Shown piece after piece: positions 28,301 through 39,483 of a DNA stretch of 64,000 nucleotides. Source of the stretch: Branchiostoma floridae (Eukaryota; Chordata; Leptocardii; Amphioxiformes; Branchiostomatidae). Positions within the stretch are counted from its first letter, which is position 1. The number at the start of each line of letters is the position of its first letter. Below the pieces are notes generated by a model that was not told the origin of the DNA, made no database searches, and saw only the letters and a list, made by a program, of their open reading frames with translations. The position numbers and the translations under genes are program-made. The stretch is from the NCBI RefSeq assembly GCF_000003815.2, contig NC_049981.1:28446379-28510378 (forward strand), read 5' to 3'.

Positions 28301-31300
28301 GGACCCTACCAGTAGTATTTATTTAATGGAGCACATGTACTTACATTAGCATAATAGTACTGATCGTCCAACAGGATGACAAGGACAAGAAGAAGTAGAC
28401 AATACTAGCAATAGTGAATACACCTGAGTGTTTTGCAGACATTTTGCAGTGCATGCATGTTGTGCAGTATCCAAGCTGTATTTTGTTGTGTGTTACAAGA
28501 CAAGGAAATTGGGCTTAAAGTCTGATCATGCCTTCATAAGTTATTCAGCCACACAGAACAACTGTACCGTAAGTTTAATTAAGGCATAAGAAAAGCCTTC
28601 AAGTCCTACATTATGACACTTTTATAGTTTCAAATAAAAAAAAGTGTAAGATCGAGGCTTATGATTGGATTATTTGTTTGCATTTTTATTTAAGTGATAG
28701 TTGTAATAATTAATATGTAATTATTTTTTTCCTGCAGTAACCATTTCTACTGTAGCTCAAGGAATCCAGGGGTTGACATAGGTGAAGCAAGAGCAGCTTT
28801 CTACAGATTAGGGGAAACTGTAAACAAGGATGTACTACAGACGGTATGTGTATATCAATGTTAAGGAAAAAGATTTTTTTTAAATGTATCATTGCCATCT
28901 TTGGCATGTAGTAGATTTGACATTTAACACATCTCCATGACTAGGTACAATTACATCAAAACTGAATTTTCTTTAGGAGATGTTTAGCAGTGACATAGCA
29001 GTGGCAAAAAAATTGATATCAATGAAATAACCTCATTTGCACATCAAACATGTACATACTGTTATCTCGAAAGTTTGTACTGACAGAATACAGAGATGAT
29101 CATGTTTTTTGTTAGTTTTATCTAATAATAATTCCAAAAGTCTTCATATGTACATAAATTCTTGCTTTCCTTTTTTTCAGATATACAAAAGTATGACAGA
29201 AACGCTGCTAAAATCCTTACCACAGTCCCCTCCTGACATAGAAGCCCTAAGACTCTATCTCCTGCTGCCTTTGATGCATTTCTTTGACCAAGGCACCTGT
29301 GCACAGTACCTCCACGTACCAGGACATCTCGGCTGCCGCATGACAAAATTGGAGGGGGCTGCAGGGAAAATTATAGGTGAGGGATTTGAGTTTGTTTCTT
29401 AAGATTTTTGACTTACCAGATATGCTTCACCTTTGCTGGCTCTCATCTCAGCATGATGTACAATAAAACACTTTGTCCTCAAGCATACGAAATATGCAAG
29501 TATTAGTAAGAATAACAAAACCTTAAATGTGTCCTTAGTAATTAGGTAGTGAAATTAAGCATATTCTCTCCATAGCTGCATCGGATATTTCAAGTTGAAT
29601 ATATCACATAAGTTACAAATTCAGATTTGAGACTATGTTTATGTTTTGGTATATACATGTATTAGTGATATGCTATTGATTTTTTGTCAAAATATGATTA
29701 TTGGGAATTCATATATTAAAATGCATGAGAAATTCTCTTCTAACATAATAGCTGTGCTTAAATGCAGGTTTCTTAAAAATGTTGTGTTCATGTTGTAAAA
29801 GTTCATGTATTTTTCATTTCTTGTTAGAAATCTGGTTGAGTCATGAAGCTTTCCGTGATCTGTATCACCGCATGCTGCATACGTACAAGTACATTGCTGT
29901 GATGGTTATCACCAAACTAAGAACTGTGGATATTGTTGAGGTACGTATTTAGCAGTAGCAAATGTTATCATTATAGTATTGCAATTTAGCAGGGCTGTCC
30001 CTAGGACCTGTTCCTCCATTCTGTGACAGAAATTTACTTGTTGGGACTAGAAACATTTCACCCTACCTAACAATAAATCTGAACTTTGTGTTGACATAAA
30101 ACGGATGAAAATGTATTTTTTTACATCCAAACAATGAATTGGATGGAAAAATATAAAGCTGTAGACAGCCTATAGTGTAGTAAGGTAAACTATGTAGTAT
30201 TTCTTTGAAGGATTTCAAACAAGCCAAGGAGAGGAAATTTTTTTTTAAACTGGTCTGTTTTGGAAAAGAGGAAAAACAACAAATACATCTTGTAGCAGAG
30301 TAACTCTTTTAAAGAGCTATGAGTGCTTTAGATCTTTGTAGTGATATCAAATGTACTGAGTCTGAAGTATACTTTTACTGTACAGTCTTAAGTGTGATGT
30401 TCTATACAACAGGCTACCTCTCTCTCGGGTGACCTGAATTATTCTTTGAAGGTGTTGGAAAGGCTGAACAGGGTAAGGAAGATTATCATGTCTTAAGTTT
30501 GCTCTTTCTTTTTCCGATAAAGATGATTTCAAAATAGTCATGTTATACACTACAATTAATATAATACGTTATATTTGGGAGGGCTAATTGCCAGTACACA
30601 TGCATGTGATGTGGTCATAAATGTACAATAGACTTGATACATATGAAATTACAAGCTTGAAGGCATTAAGACTGAAGAGAAGAGTTCGCCCCATTTCCCA
30701 TACTGCTTTGTAACTCTAATCCAATCCCACAAACAAAAATGGCACAGCTGAACGTGTAAGGCATGGTTGTGTATTGAGAATTGCAGAAACACAAACTGAC
30801 AGACAGACAGACAGATACTATTAGACAGTGGGACAGACAAGCCAAGAAAGTCTACACTTCATCGGGGTTCAGTAAAAGTGGCAAACTATCTGAGACCAGT
30901 GTTTAACATGATTTCCACTTTTTTTTTATTGCCGATACCTCTGAAGGTAAACAGTCAGCATGAAATAGTACCTCACGAGCAGTTCTACATCAGTGAGATC
31001 AACGGCACAGTGGACATCAAACGGGACTATCTCATGTGGCTGCAGCAAAACCGAGGATACAACAATCTCCCGGCGGTGCGTGGACCGCATGTATGTGTCT
31101 GTTATCTGTTGTTTGTAAGGCTAGAGACTGCTATATGTCTACAGGGTAAGCACGTAAAAAAAATAAAGTTCATTTCACAGCCTACCCTTAATATGGTGTC
31201 TGCAGTTTTACCATTTATATATACCGGTAATGGATTTTTCCCACCCTGTTCTAACACAGTTTCCAAGTGAGAGATCCCTTGCTCATACAATGTAACATCA

Positions 31301-31951
31301 TTGGTATGGTCATCAACATCCAATTTCTCTGCTTGTAATGTTGTTATAGAGTAACAGCATTGATACAGAAACATCCCTATGTATGATGTTTTGGACACTT
31401 CAGCTTGACAGTCTTATATAGATTGGAACAATAAGGAACTACATGACATTGCATACGTGAGCCTCGGTGACCTAACTTGACCTTTCCTCCTCTAACAGGA
31501 TGCTGAAGGTCGACAAGAGGAGGTATGAATCTTGTCTCGACTGTGCTGCTTTGTTCTGTCCGACAAGTTGAATAGAGTTTGAACTGCATGTCACCTGCTG
31601 TTTATGATTAACAGTGGTTATATGTGTTGTATTGGTTGGAACGTTTGTTGTGGCGTTTGCATGTCACGAATGCAACAGTTACTGTTACAGTAATTTGCTC
31701 TGTTTCATTTCAGTTTGAAGAATTGCTGCCCATCAATTAGTCACTGTCGTTTCTTAATACTCTGTTGCACGTATCTTACCAGATGCCAATCTGATAATAG
31801 GTTGTGCCATTTCTAACTTGTATCACCCCGTAATGCATAATGTTGTGAACATGTGTTGTGCTGCAAGATATTTTCTCAAGTTCACTTTGGAATACCACCA
31901 ACATGTGTGTCATACACATTCTCATACATGTACATGTACATGTTGTTTTGC

Positions 31952-31983
<32 letters not shown>

Positions 31984-34900
31984 AGAATTGTTTGATTTCC
32001 TGTCCTTAAGTTTAAGTAACCATGAATTTGTTCTGTTTTTTTGCACCTCTGCAGGATATCTACTTCTGCAGTTTTCCCTTTGTGTTTGATGCTCAGGCTA
32101 AGACAGAGCTTCTCCAAACAGATGCCTTTCTACAGATGCAGGTAGTATGATGATGCATTTTACCGGCACTGACTCATTTCATTATCAATTTACTGGATGG
32201 ATAGGCAATATTATAACAATTGATTGAGTTGAAAACTAGTTTGATAACAGAAATTGACAGTAGTTATTGATTAGTAAGTAAATTGATATTACAAAAAAAG
32301 CCAATATGGATTTGTGGGATCTTCTTTGACTGTGCTTGATGACTATCCACCTGACCAAGATGGTGTTCTATACTTCCCTGAAAGAAAAATACTGTAAATG
32401 TTGAAATTTTCATGTGGTAACCTCTTGACAGGGAACTCAAACCACCGCAAAAAAGTTTTTTTTAACTCTGCTCACCCTTGTTTCAAACGCAAACTAGAAA
32501 CCATGGCCACTGCCAAAACTTCATTTTTTCCTACCGGGAAATTAACTCCCTGTGAACTTAAAGGCATTATGTTACAGTACCAGGTAACATGATCATGAAA
32601 TTATGAAGAAACTCAATGCTTTTTTTTTGCAGCTGGCAGTTGAGGAGGTGCAGGCTCGTAACTTCCAGAGCCTGTTCCTGCCCATCGACCCAGTCAACCC
32701 CTACCTGGTGCTGATCGTGTCCAGGGAGAACCTGGTACAGGACACACTGAACCAACTGATGAAACAGTCCAGCCCTGATCTCAAGAAACCACTGAAGGTG
32801 GGAGGACTCACCTAATAGCTTCATAGAATCTCCTGAATATTTTATTTGAACACCTGATACTAGGGGTGGGTACCGGTACAGAAACTGCAGGTCCAGGTCT
32901 GGTTCAGGTCCAGAGGATCAGGTCCAGGTCCGGACCTGGAAGTATTAGACTGACACCGGTGTTTTGAAATCCTACAACGCTAACTGCACCTGTACGATTG
33001 ACTGTCAAACTTGGTAGACATGGCTATAAACTATAATCTGCTTCGCTCTTGTTATTTTCTTCCACCTGCAAGCGCCAAAACGTGTGAATGCCTGAACAAA
33101 TAATCTTTTAATTTTCTAAAAGGTCCAACATCAGGTCCACCTACTTTTTTCAGGTCCGGTTTTTCTGGACCGGTCCAATAAGAAAAACCGGTTTTGTACC
33201 GGTACACTGTACCGATACCCAGCCCTACCTGATACTGTAAATGCATTTAAGTTCTCTGGGATTTAATTTCGCGGTAGCGGGAAAAAGGACTTTTCGCGGT
33301 GGATTTAAGTTCGCGGTAACACCATAGACTGCGGTCTAATACCTTAATAGTAAAATATTCGCGGTGGTTTTAAGTTCGTGGTGAAGTGGTCACCGCGAAA
33401 ACTGCGAACATTAATCCACCGCGAACATTTCTGCATTTACAGTAGTATAAACGTGTGATAGATACAATCATATAGTTCGACCAGTCTTGTACCTTTGACC
33501 ATTTAGCACCCTTTTGCAATAAGTGAGACACTGGAAGTTAAGTATATTGGTGCTACTGTAAGTTTCCTTCTAGCTTTCATGCTGTTGTATTACATTACGT
33601 ACATTCTTTAGAAGCATGGCAGAAGGGTCATGCTTTACTCTACACTTTATATCCAGGTGATCTTTATTGGAGAGGAGGCAATAGATGCAGGTGGTCTGAA
33701 AAAGGTATGAGTTATCACTTTTTGTAACAACCATAAGATTGCAGACAAACATACAAAAAAATATTCTCTTTTTAATTCATTTCCACTTGACTTGTTATTC
33801 TCTGAAACAGACCACTCAGTTCTATTATGAAACAGTACTTAGTACTTTTTTTTCTTGCTAGGAATTCTTCTTGTTGATCATCCGAGAGGTGATGGACCCC
33901 AAGTTTGGTATGTTCCGATACTACGAGGAGACCCAATCAGTGTGGTTCCATGACAGGGTAAGGGTCATCTCATACAAATACAATATGTCACCAGCTGTAA
34001 CTAAGCTCATGCAGTAACTGTTATTGTTTGAAGTTTGTAAGACTTGACACTGCACATTTGGTGTATGAATCGTAGTATTCCTATATTAAAGGTTCAGTTT
34101 GTTTGTTTGTTTATTCTTTATTTAACCAGGGTAAAGCATGTCGCCTGACGGCGTTTTTCAAAGCCCCCTGGGGGGAGAACCCCGAACATAAATCATACAT
34201 TAAGTTCAACAGAACCAAATCAACTTCAATAACATAATCATACATAACGTTCTATGAAACCAAATTACTTAGGTAACATAAACATAAAGATTGTACAAAG
34301 TCAGATTTAACTTTACTATCATAACCTCCCTACAATTTTGATGTCACATTTGTATTAGTCTTTCCAATGTAGACGGTGACCAAATATTTGAAAGGTTGCT
34401 CATGCAAACTCAAAGAGTGTTACAAAAATCATTTATGTAAGATGGATAAATATGTCGTGCAGACACCACATAAAGTGGACGTTTTTAAACATTTTGTACG
34501 TTCTGTTTTGTTTTAAATCATACTTTTATACCCGATGCACCTTATGTATGATATGATATTCGAATCCTAAAGTCAAGGTCAACACACATTTGGTTGGTCA
34601 TTGGTTGCTCAGGGATTGCCATATGGTGGAAAGAGAGCCTTATAGTCAGTTAAGAACAGGGCTCTAGCCAGCGTCCGTTTTTCCGTCAATTGACGGAAAT
34701 TTGCTGCGTGTGACGGAAAAGTTTTTAAACCAATCCGTCAACCTTGACGCACAAAAATCCTTGGTGGAAGGTACAGGCAGCTTGGGGACGCTGTCCACAG
34801 TCGGAAGCCACACACTGTTTGTTTTGCTATTGTTATGATTGTTGACTTTAGTGTGTCGGCGCCCTTTCGCATACGATAATCTCATTAAAAACCCGTTTTT

Positions 34901-37900
34901 CAAGGTGTCAGTTCCGTCTTTCTAACTTAATTTTCGCGGTTTTCGCGACAATGGCAATTGGCTGACGGAAAAAAAATTCGAGCTGGCTAGAGCCCTGGTT
35001 AAGAAGTAGGGAAAAATTAACAGAATAATTATCCCTTTGTGTCTTTTCTTTTCATCTAGTCATTTGAAGAGAGCTCCATGTTCTTCTTGATCGGCGTACT
35101 TTGTGGCCTTGCCATCTACAACTCCACCATCATAGACCTGCACTTCCCACTTGCACTGTACAAGAAACTGATGAAAAGGTACATATCATAAGCTCAAATC
35201 TATCAAATAGCTTAGAATTAGATTTAAAAGAGATATTATTTTTGGCATAAACTTGCAATAAAGTTATTATTATCAATGTTTCAGTACAAAGCACAGAAAC
35301 TATCCTACGCGATATATATTTACTTGATTCTGTATTGTATTACAATATACATGTCAATTTTTTATGGGGCATAAGTGGCAACTCTAAAGACATGCAGAAA
35401 AATCATTGTCAGTATATAATCAATTGTATGCCATAAACAAGAGAGCACATGTGTTATGATGCAAAAGGCACAGAATGACTAAGACAGTCACCATAAAATG
35501 CCATATGTCAATCATTTTACATGTAAATGATGTTAGACTCAGTGTACCAGAAAAATAAACAATCAAGCCAGACCTCTGTTCCATGTCGTGTTCTTTAGGA
35601 ACGTAACCTTGGATGACCTGAAACAGATCCAGCCAGATGTGGGCAGGGGTCTGGAACAGCTGCTGGGTTACAATGAGGATGACTTCGAGGATGTCTTCTG
35701 TTTGAATTTCACAGTAAGTTTCTCCTCATGGGATGTTCTATTGTATCATACAGGTGATTAGAGCTGCGTATCATTTGTAAAAGAACCAGCCTCTGCTACA
35801 TGAATACAATGCTTAAAGCTGACATGCATGCTGCACCAAAGGACAGCTGTATACAACTTGACCAACACAAATACAGAATCTGATGTGTTGGATCAGAATT
35901 CAGATGGAAAATCATTAGCAGGGTAGCTGAGATTATGATGGATTAATTTGGTGTCTTTAATTCATGAATCTTATTATTTTGTACATTATAAGCATTACTA
36001 TTTTTCCCAAATATTTGTACAAGTGGAAGTTACTGTTCCTACATTGTTCTTCCCCAGATTGCTTGTGAATACTATGGCAGCATTGAGACAGTGGAACTGG
36101 TAAAGGATGGCAACAACATTCCTGTCACCAAGGAAAACAGGTTTCTGTCAATTCTATCAGTTTTGTTACAGAGGAGCACATGATTTTGGAATTGACTTAC
36201 AAATATATGACTGTTCAAATATTGTACCCTTTTTAGTACTTTCCATACCAAGTAATAATTTGTGCTGAAGAATATAATGTACTTTCATTCATTCATTGAT
36301 TTTGAGGAATTTTTCAGAAAAGTGTAGAATTCATCATAGTATGAAAAGTATGAAGAACAGTCCTCACCTTGTATCTTCTTGTTTTCCAGGGAAGAGTATG
36401 TGAATGCCTACGTGGAACATGTACTGAACAAGTCAGTACAGAATCAGTTTGATGCCTTTGGGACTGGCTTCCACAAAGTGTGTGGAGGAAAAGTACTGGT
36501 AGGTCACTTTAAGAAACATAAAATGGTAGATTGAAACCTCCCAAATGAGAAGTGATAACTGTTCCTAAGATTTGAAAGTTTGTGCTCTGTAAGTTCCATT
36601 TATCTGGGTTGTTTGCTATTGTCTATTTTTGCCGGTGCTTAGCACCTGCTATGAGACGGGAGAAGCGGTTGACAATGTATGGATGCATGGATGCATGGAT
36701 GGATGGATGGATGCATGGATCGGTCACTTTAACCAAATAGCCCTTCTATACGTGCTATTGCGTAATCGAGCCAGCGTGGCCGAGCGGTCTACAGCACGGT
36801 ACCTATCTTCCGTAGATCGTAGGTTCGAACCCCACTTGCTAAATTTTTTTTTTCTTTGTTAGACAAAATCTCATGTAGTGTTTTTTTAATAGAAGAAAGA
36901 CCAATTCAGTAATTCGATGTTTAAAAACTCTTTTTTCGTGTGATTTTATTTAACATCCAGGCTTTGTCCAAAATACGCACCGGCCAGCTTTTTTCAGAAG
37001 CTTTCTTGTTTGAGTCTCAATATACATGTAGCATCAGTAGAAAATATAGACTGATGCACAGCACAGAAGAAAAGTGGATCAAGGATGAACTTTGCAACAG
37101 ACCTAAGTCAGCTGACAGATAAACTACATGAAGTATGCCATGTGGCAGAGGCTGCCATGGATAGGACTGATTTAGCCATAGCCTCAGCTGTAGGTCAATT
37201 AGCTATCTTATCTTTGTTGACCAAAGGTAATATTGATAATGTTTATATTGTCATAATTTTATAATAAGTGCTCGGGTTGCCTTGGCAACGTGTATTAGAC
37301 TGATAGTCACCCTGATATTTATGCTAATCATATTTCTGGTTGAGTTCATAGTCAATTGTGTAAGATTTGTATACCCTTACATGACATATGTTTTTTCTAG
37401 GAGTTATTTCACCCCAAAGAGCTGATGGCCATGGTGTGTGGGAATGAGAACTATGACTGGGATGAACTAGAGAAGAATGTGGAGTACAAGGGTGTGTACC
37501 ACAAGAACCACCCCACAATACTCATGTTCTGGGACATCTTCCACCAGATGACACTGGAAGAAAAAAAGAAATTCCTTTGTGAGTACACAAGCATTATTTG
37601 ATTGTTTTGTAATTTAGTATGAATGTCAGTGCTTCTGTACTGTAACTTTGTTAATTTGGAATCTACAGCTCAAGGGATTGATCTTTCATTTTAAGAAATA
37701 ACTGCAGAATATATTGTTTCAATTGCAAACTTAAAACACTGCAAAAACTTGCTCTGCTTCCTATGGTAAAATACCCAGGAAAATACTAGTAATTTACAAT
37801 ATTTGGAACATTTGATGACCTATAACAAATGTGACTGCATCCTAAGAGTAAAAAAGAATCAAAACATTCTTAATGTTTTTCCACTTCCCTTTAGTGTTCC

Positions 37901-38103
37901 TGACTGGATGTGATAAGATCCCTATCCTGGGTATGAAGGCTCTGAAGATCTACATCCAGCCCACCATGGGAGGGGACACCTTCCTCCCTGCTGCTCACAC
38001 CTGCTTCAACCTGCTGGACTTACCCATGTACAAGAGCAGGGAGGTACTCAGGGTCAAACTCATGCAGGCCATAGAGAACACATCAGGCTTTGGTCTGGTG
38101 TAG
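21796..38103 (+). CDS. HERC4: HECT-type E3 ubiquitin ligase with RCC1 repeats (HERC3/HERC4-like)
   Basis: E3 ligase: RCC1-like beta-propeller for partner binding plus a C-terminal HECT domain that forms a ubiquitin thioester. Exons end-to-end: 21796-22481, 22901-23016, 23610-23775, 24433-24486, 25058-25134, 25731-25917, 26134-26165, 26313-26535, 26862-27016, 27525-27598, 27985-28169, 28738-28843, 29181-29376, 29828-29940, 30413-30472, 30947-31075, 31499-31522, 32055-32141, 32633-32797, 33657-33704, 33862-33957, 35060-35178, 35599-35713, 36058-36140, 36390-36498, 37401-37578, 37895-38103. All phases agree, giving 1263 residues. Seven RCC1-type blocks (for example [22 protein letters not shown]) occupy residues about 193-560. 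The HECT domain is about 930-1263, with the catalytic Cys in AAHTCFN at 1231. From the internal Met193 (MFCWGA) the protein is 1071 aa, close to human HERC3/HERC4. An in-frame TAG at 21787 supports the upstream ATG. Confidence 0.92.
23331..23440. repeat. Imperfect inverted repeat in HERC intron
   Basis: Arms of about 28 nt (GAAAAAGTGTGGTACTAT and a related complement near 23398-23430) with several mismatches. Possibly an old foldback element. Confidence 0.35.
24433..24486 (+). CDS. Acidic 54-nt cassette exon of HERC gene
   Basis: Flanked by AG and GT and phase-neutral (54 nt), it encodes [18 protein letters not shown] between two RCC1 repeats. Being a multiple of three it could be skipped without frameshift. 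It is an insertion relative to the compact propeller loops of HERC3/4. Confidence 0.6.
31499..31522 (+). CDS. 24-nt microexon of HERC gene
   Basis: TAACAG acceptor and GTATGA donor bound eight codons (DAEGRQEE). The flanking exons are both phase 0, so inclusion or skipping keeps frame. It lies in the linker before the HECT domain. RNA support is needed. Confidence 0.45.
31953..31980. repeat. TA dinucleotide microsatellite
   Basis: About 14 consecutive TA units in a HERC intron, preceded by a short ACATGT palindrome-rich stretch. Confidence 0.9.
32861..33227. mobile_element. hAT-like MITE, TAGGGCTGGGTATCGG family, copy 2 (inverted)
   Basis: 367 bp in a HERC intron, opposite orientation to the other two copies, with a perfect 8-bp duplication CCTGATAC (32853-32860, 33228-33235). 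The right duplication overlaps the first base of another transposon. Confidence 0.88.
33235..33442. mobile_element. TA-flanked MITE with CTGTAAATGCA ends (208 bp)
   Basis: Inverted ends CTGTAAATGCA are flanked by TA (33233-33234, 33443-33444). The interior is full of GTTCGCGGTGG and CACCGCGAA units in both orientations. Confidence 0.7.
34096..34330 (-). repeat. Possible LINE 3' end in HERC intron
   Basis: Read on the minus strand, a conserved-looking block (TTCGGGGTTCTCCCCCCAGG) is followed by CCTGGTTAAATAAAG and an (AAAC)n tail. This arrangement is typical of CR1/L2-type 3' ends. The boundaries are approximate. Confidence 0.35.
34657..34997. mobile_element. hAT-like MITE, CAGGGCTYTAGCCAGC family, copy 2 (341 bp)
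   Basis: Inverted orientation relative to the 9631 copy, highly similar, with a perfect 8-bp duplication GTTAAGAA (34649-34656, 34998-35005). It lies in a HERC intron. Confidence 0.85.
36660..36722. repeat. ATGG/ATGC microsatellite
   Basis: An interrupted run of GGAT and GCAT tetramers in a HERC intron. Confidence 0.8.
36770..36841 (+). repeat. tRNA-like sequence (SINE head or tRNA pseudogene)
   Basis: 72 nt with an A-box-like TGGCCGAGCGG, an exact B box GGTTCGAACCC and a downstream T run. However, the acceptor stem pairs poorly and the anticodon loop is about 10 nt, so it is unlikely to be a working tRNA. It lies in a HERC intron, just after a (GGAT)n microsatellite. Confidence 0.55.
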
Positions 38104-39048
38104 ACAGGTGTTGTTTTTCTTCTTTTTGTTTTTTGTTCTCAAGTTTGTTCACTTATTGTTTGTCAAAGATTTAGTACCAGTAGCACCCATGACACATAGT
38201 TTGATATGCTTGGTAAAAAAAAGCAGAATGGGTACTACGCCCATTTACATCTGCATGTTATATACTGAGCAAGACCCCTCGAGGGACATTGCACTCACCT
38301 TTCTTTAAAATGATGCATACAATGTGAGTTAAAATAATATATCATGCCAACCTCTGCATAGAGTGCTTAGTTGTCAATATCCTAATGAGTAAGTGTGAGA
38401 AATCAACGCACTAAGCATCGGATCATTTTCTAGATGATCTATTTTCACCTTGTTCCCATCTTTAGAAGTAAGGGGACATACTAACTTGTTACTTCACATA
38501 TTGTGATTTGCACATTATCCAGAATTATAGAAAGAATATTATATGTTTTGTACTAGATTGTAGCAAAAAGGTTTTTGTTAAGATTTAGAATAGCAGCGGA
38601 GATGGTGTCATTTATTTGAAGGAGGAATGGTTTTGGTGCAATCCTTCAATTCTAAAAAATGGTGTGTCAAGAACTTTGAAGGCCTGACACTGGTGTATCA
38701 GATTCTGATCAGACAAAGCTGTTATTGCCATTGGCTTCATACTATGAGCTAGAATTCTGCATTAACTCTTACACATCTTTATTTAGATTTGTCACAATGG
38801 AAGTGGTGGAAGTCGTAATGAGCACAATATTAAGAAAGTGGTACTGTGTATTGTAAAGGAGCATGGTACTGGAATGCATTCACACTGGTAAGCACCTACA
38901 TGCACATGTAGTGCTTATATTACAAATGTATGAGACACAGAATGGTTTAGCACTTCCAGTTTCTGAACCAGGGTCTCTGAAAAATTAAGGTTGTGTTCGT
39001 AGACCAAAGAATGTTGGCGCCTTGTAATCTATTCTATATTCAAATAAA
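38104..39048 (+). other. HERC gene 3' untranslated region
   Basis: No exon or repeat recognised. A canonical AATAAA signal at 39043-39048 probably ends the transcript, about 0.4 kb before the polyadenylation region of the convergent cadherin gene. Confidence 0.5.
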
Positions 39049-39483
39049 GTTTGCAGGGGCAAGCACTTTTACAGACTGGCATTGTCGTGAGACATTTCTT
39101 TTCATTAAGGCTATAATGTCAATAGTCAGGGCATGCTAGCTGAGCAAATGGAAATTGCGTTTAACTTATTAGATATGAAGTACAAAATGTGCTATGATTA
39201 TACCTCATTAACTCGACCTTGTTCAGGGAGAGTACCATATGCAGTATTCCTGGGAATCGCTAGATGGTGCACACATACAAAGAAAAGAACAGCAAAGCAT
39301 GATGGGACCTCACGTGATGACGCCCCTACCCAACCATCATTTCCTTTTGTGCTTCGTATGAGGTATAATTCTGATTATACTTTAGATGGTAAGTACATCT
39401 TAGCATAACCTCCAATTGTACATTACTCCAGCCTTCACTTCACACAGTGAACAACACATATTGTATATCATTGAGGCAGGCAT

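Noticed and set aside
36770-36841. Functional tRNA gene
   Set aside because: The acceptor stem does not pair and the anticodon loop is too large.
39133-39408. 91-aa open frame between HERC and cadherin genes
   Set aside because: No recognisable domain, no splice context, and it lies between convergent polyadenylation regions.
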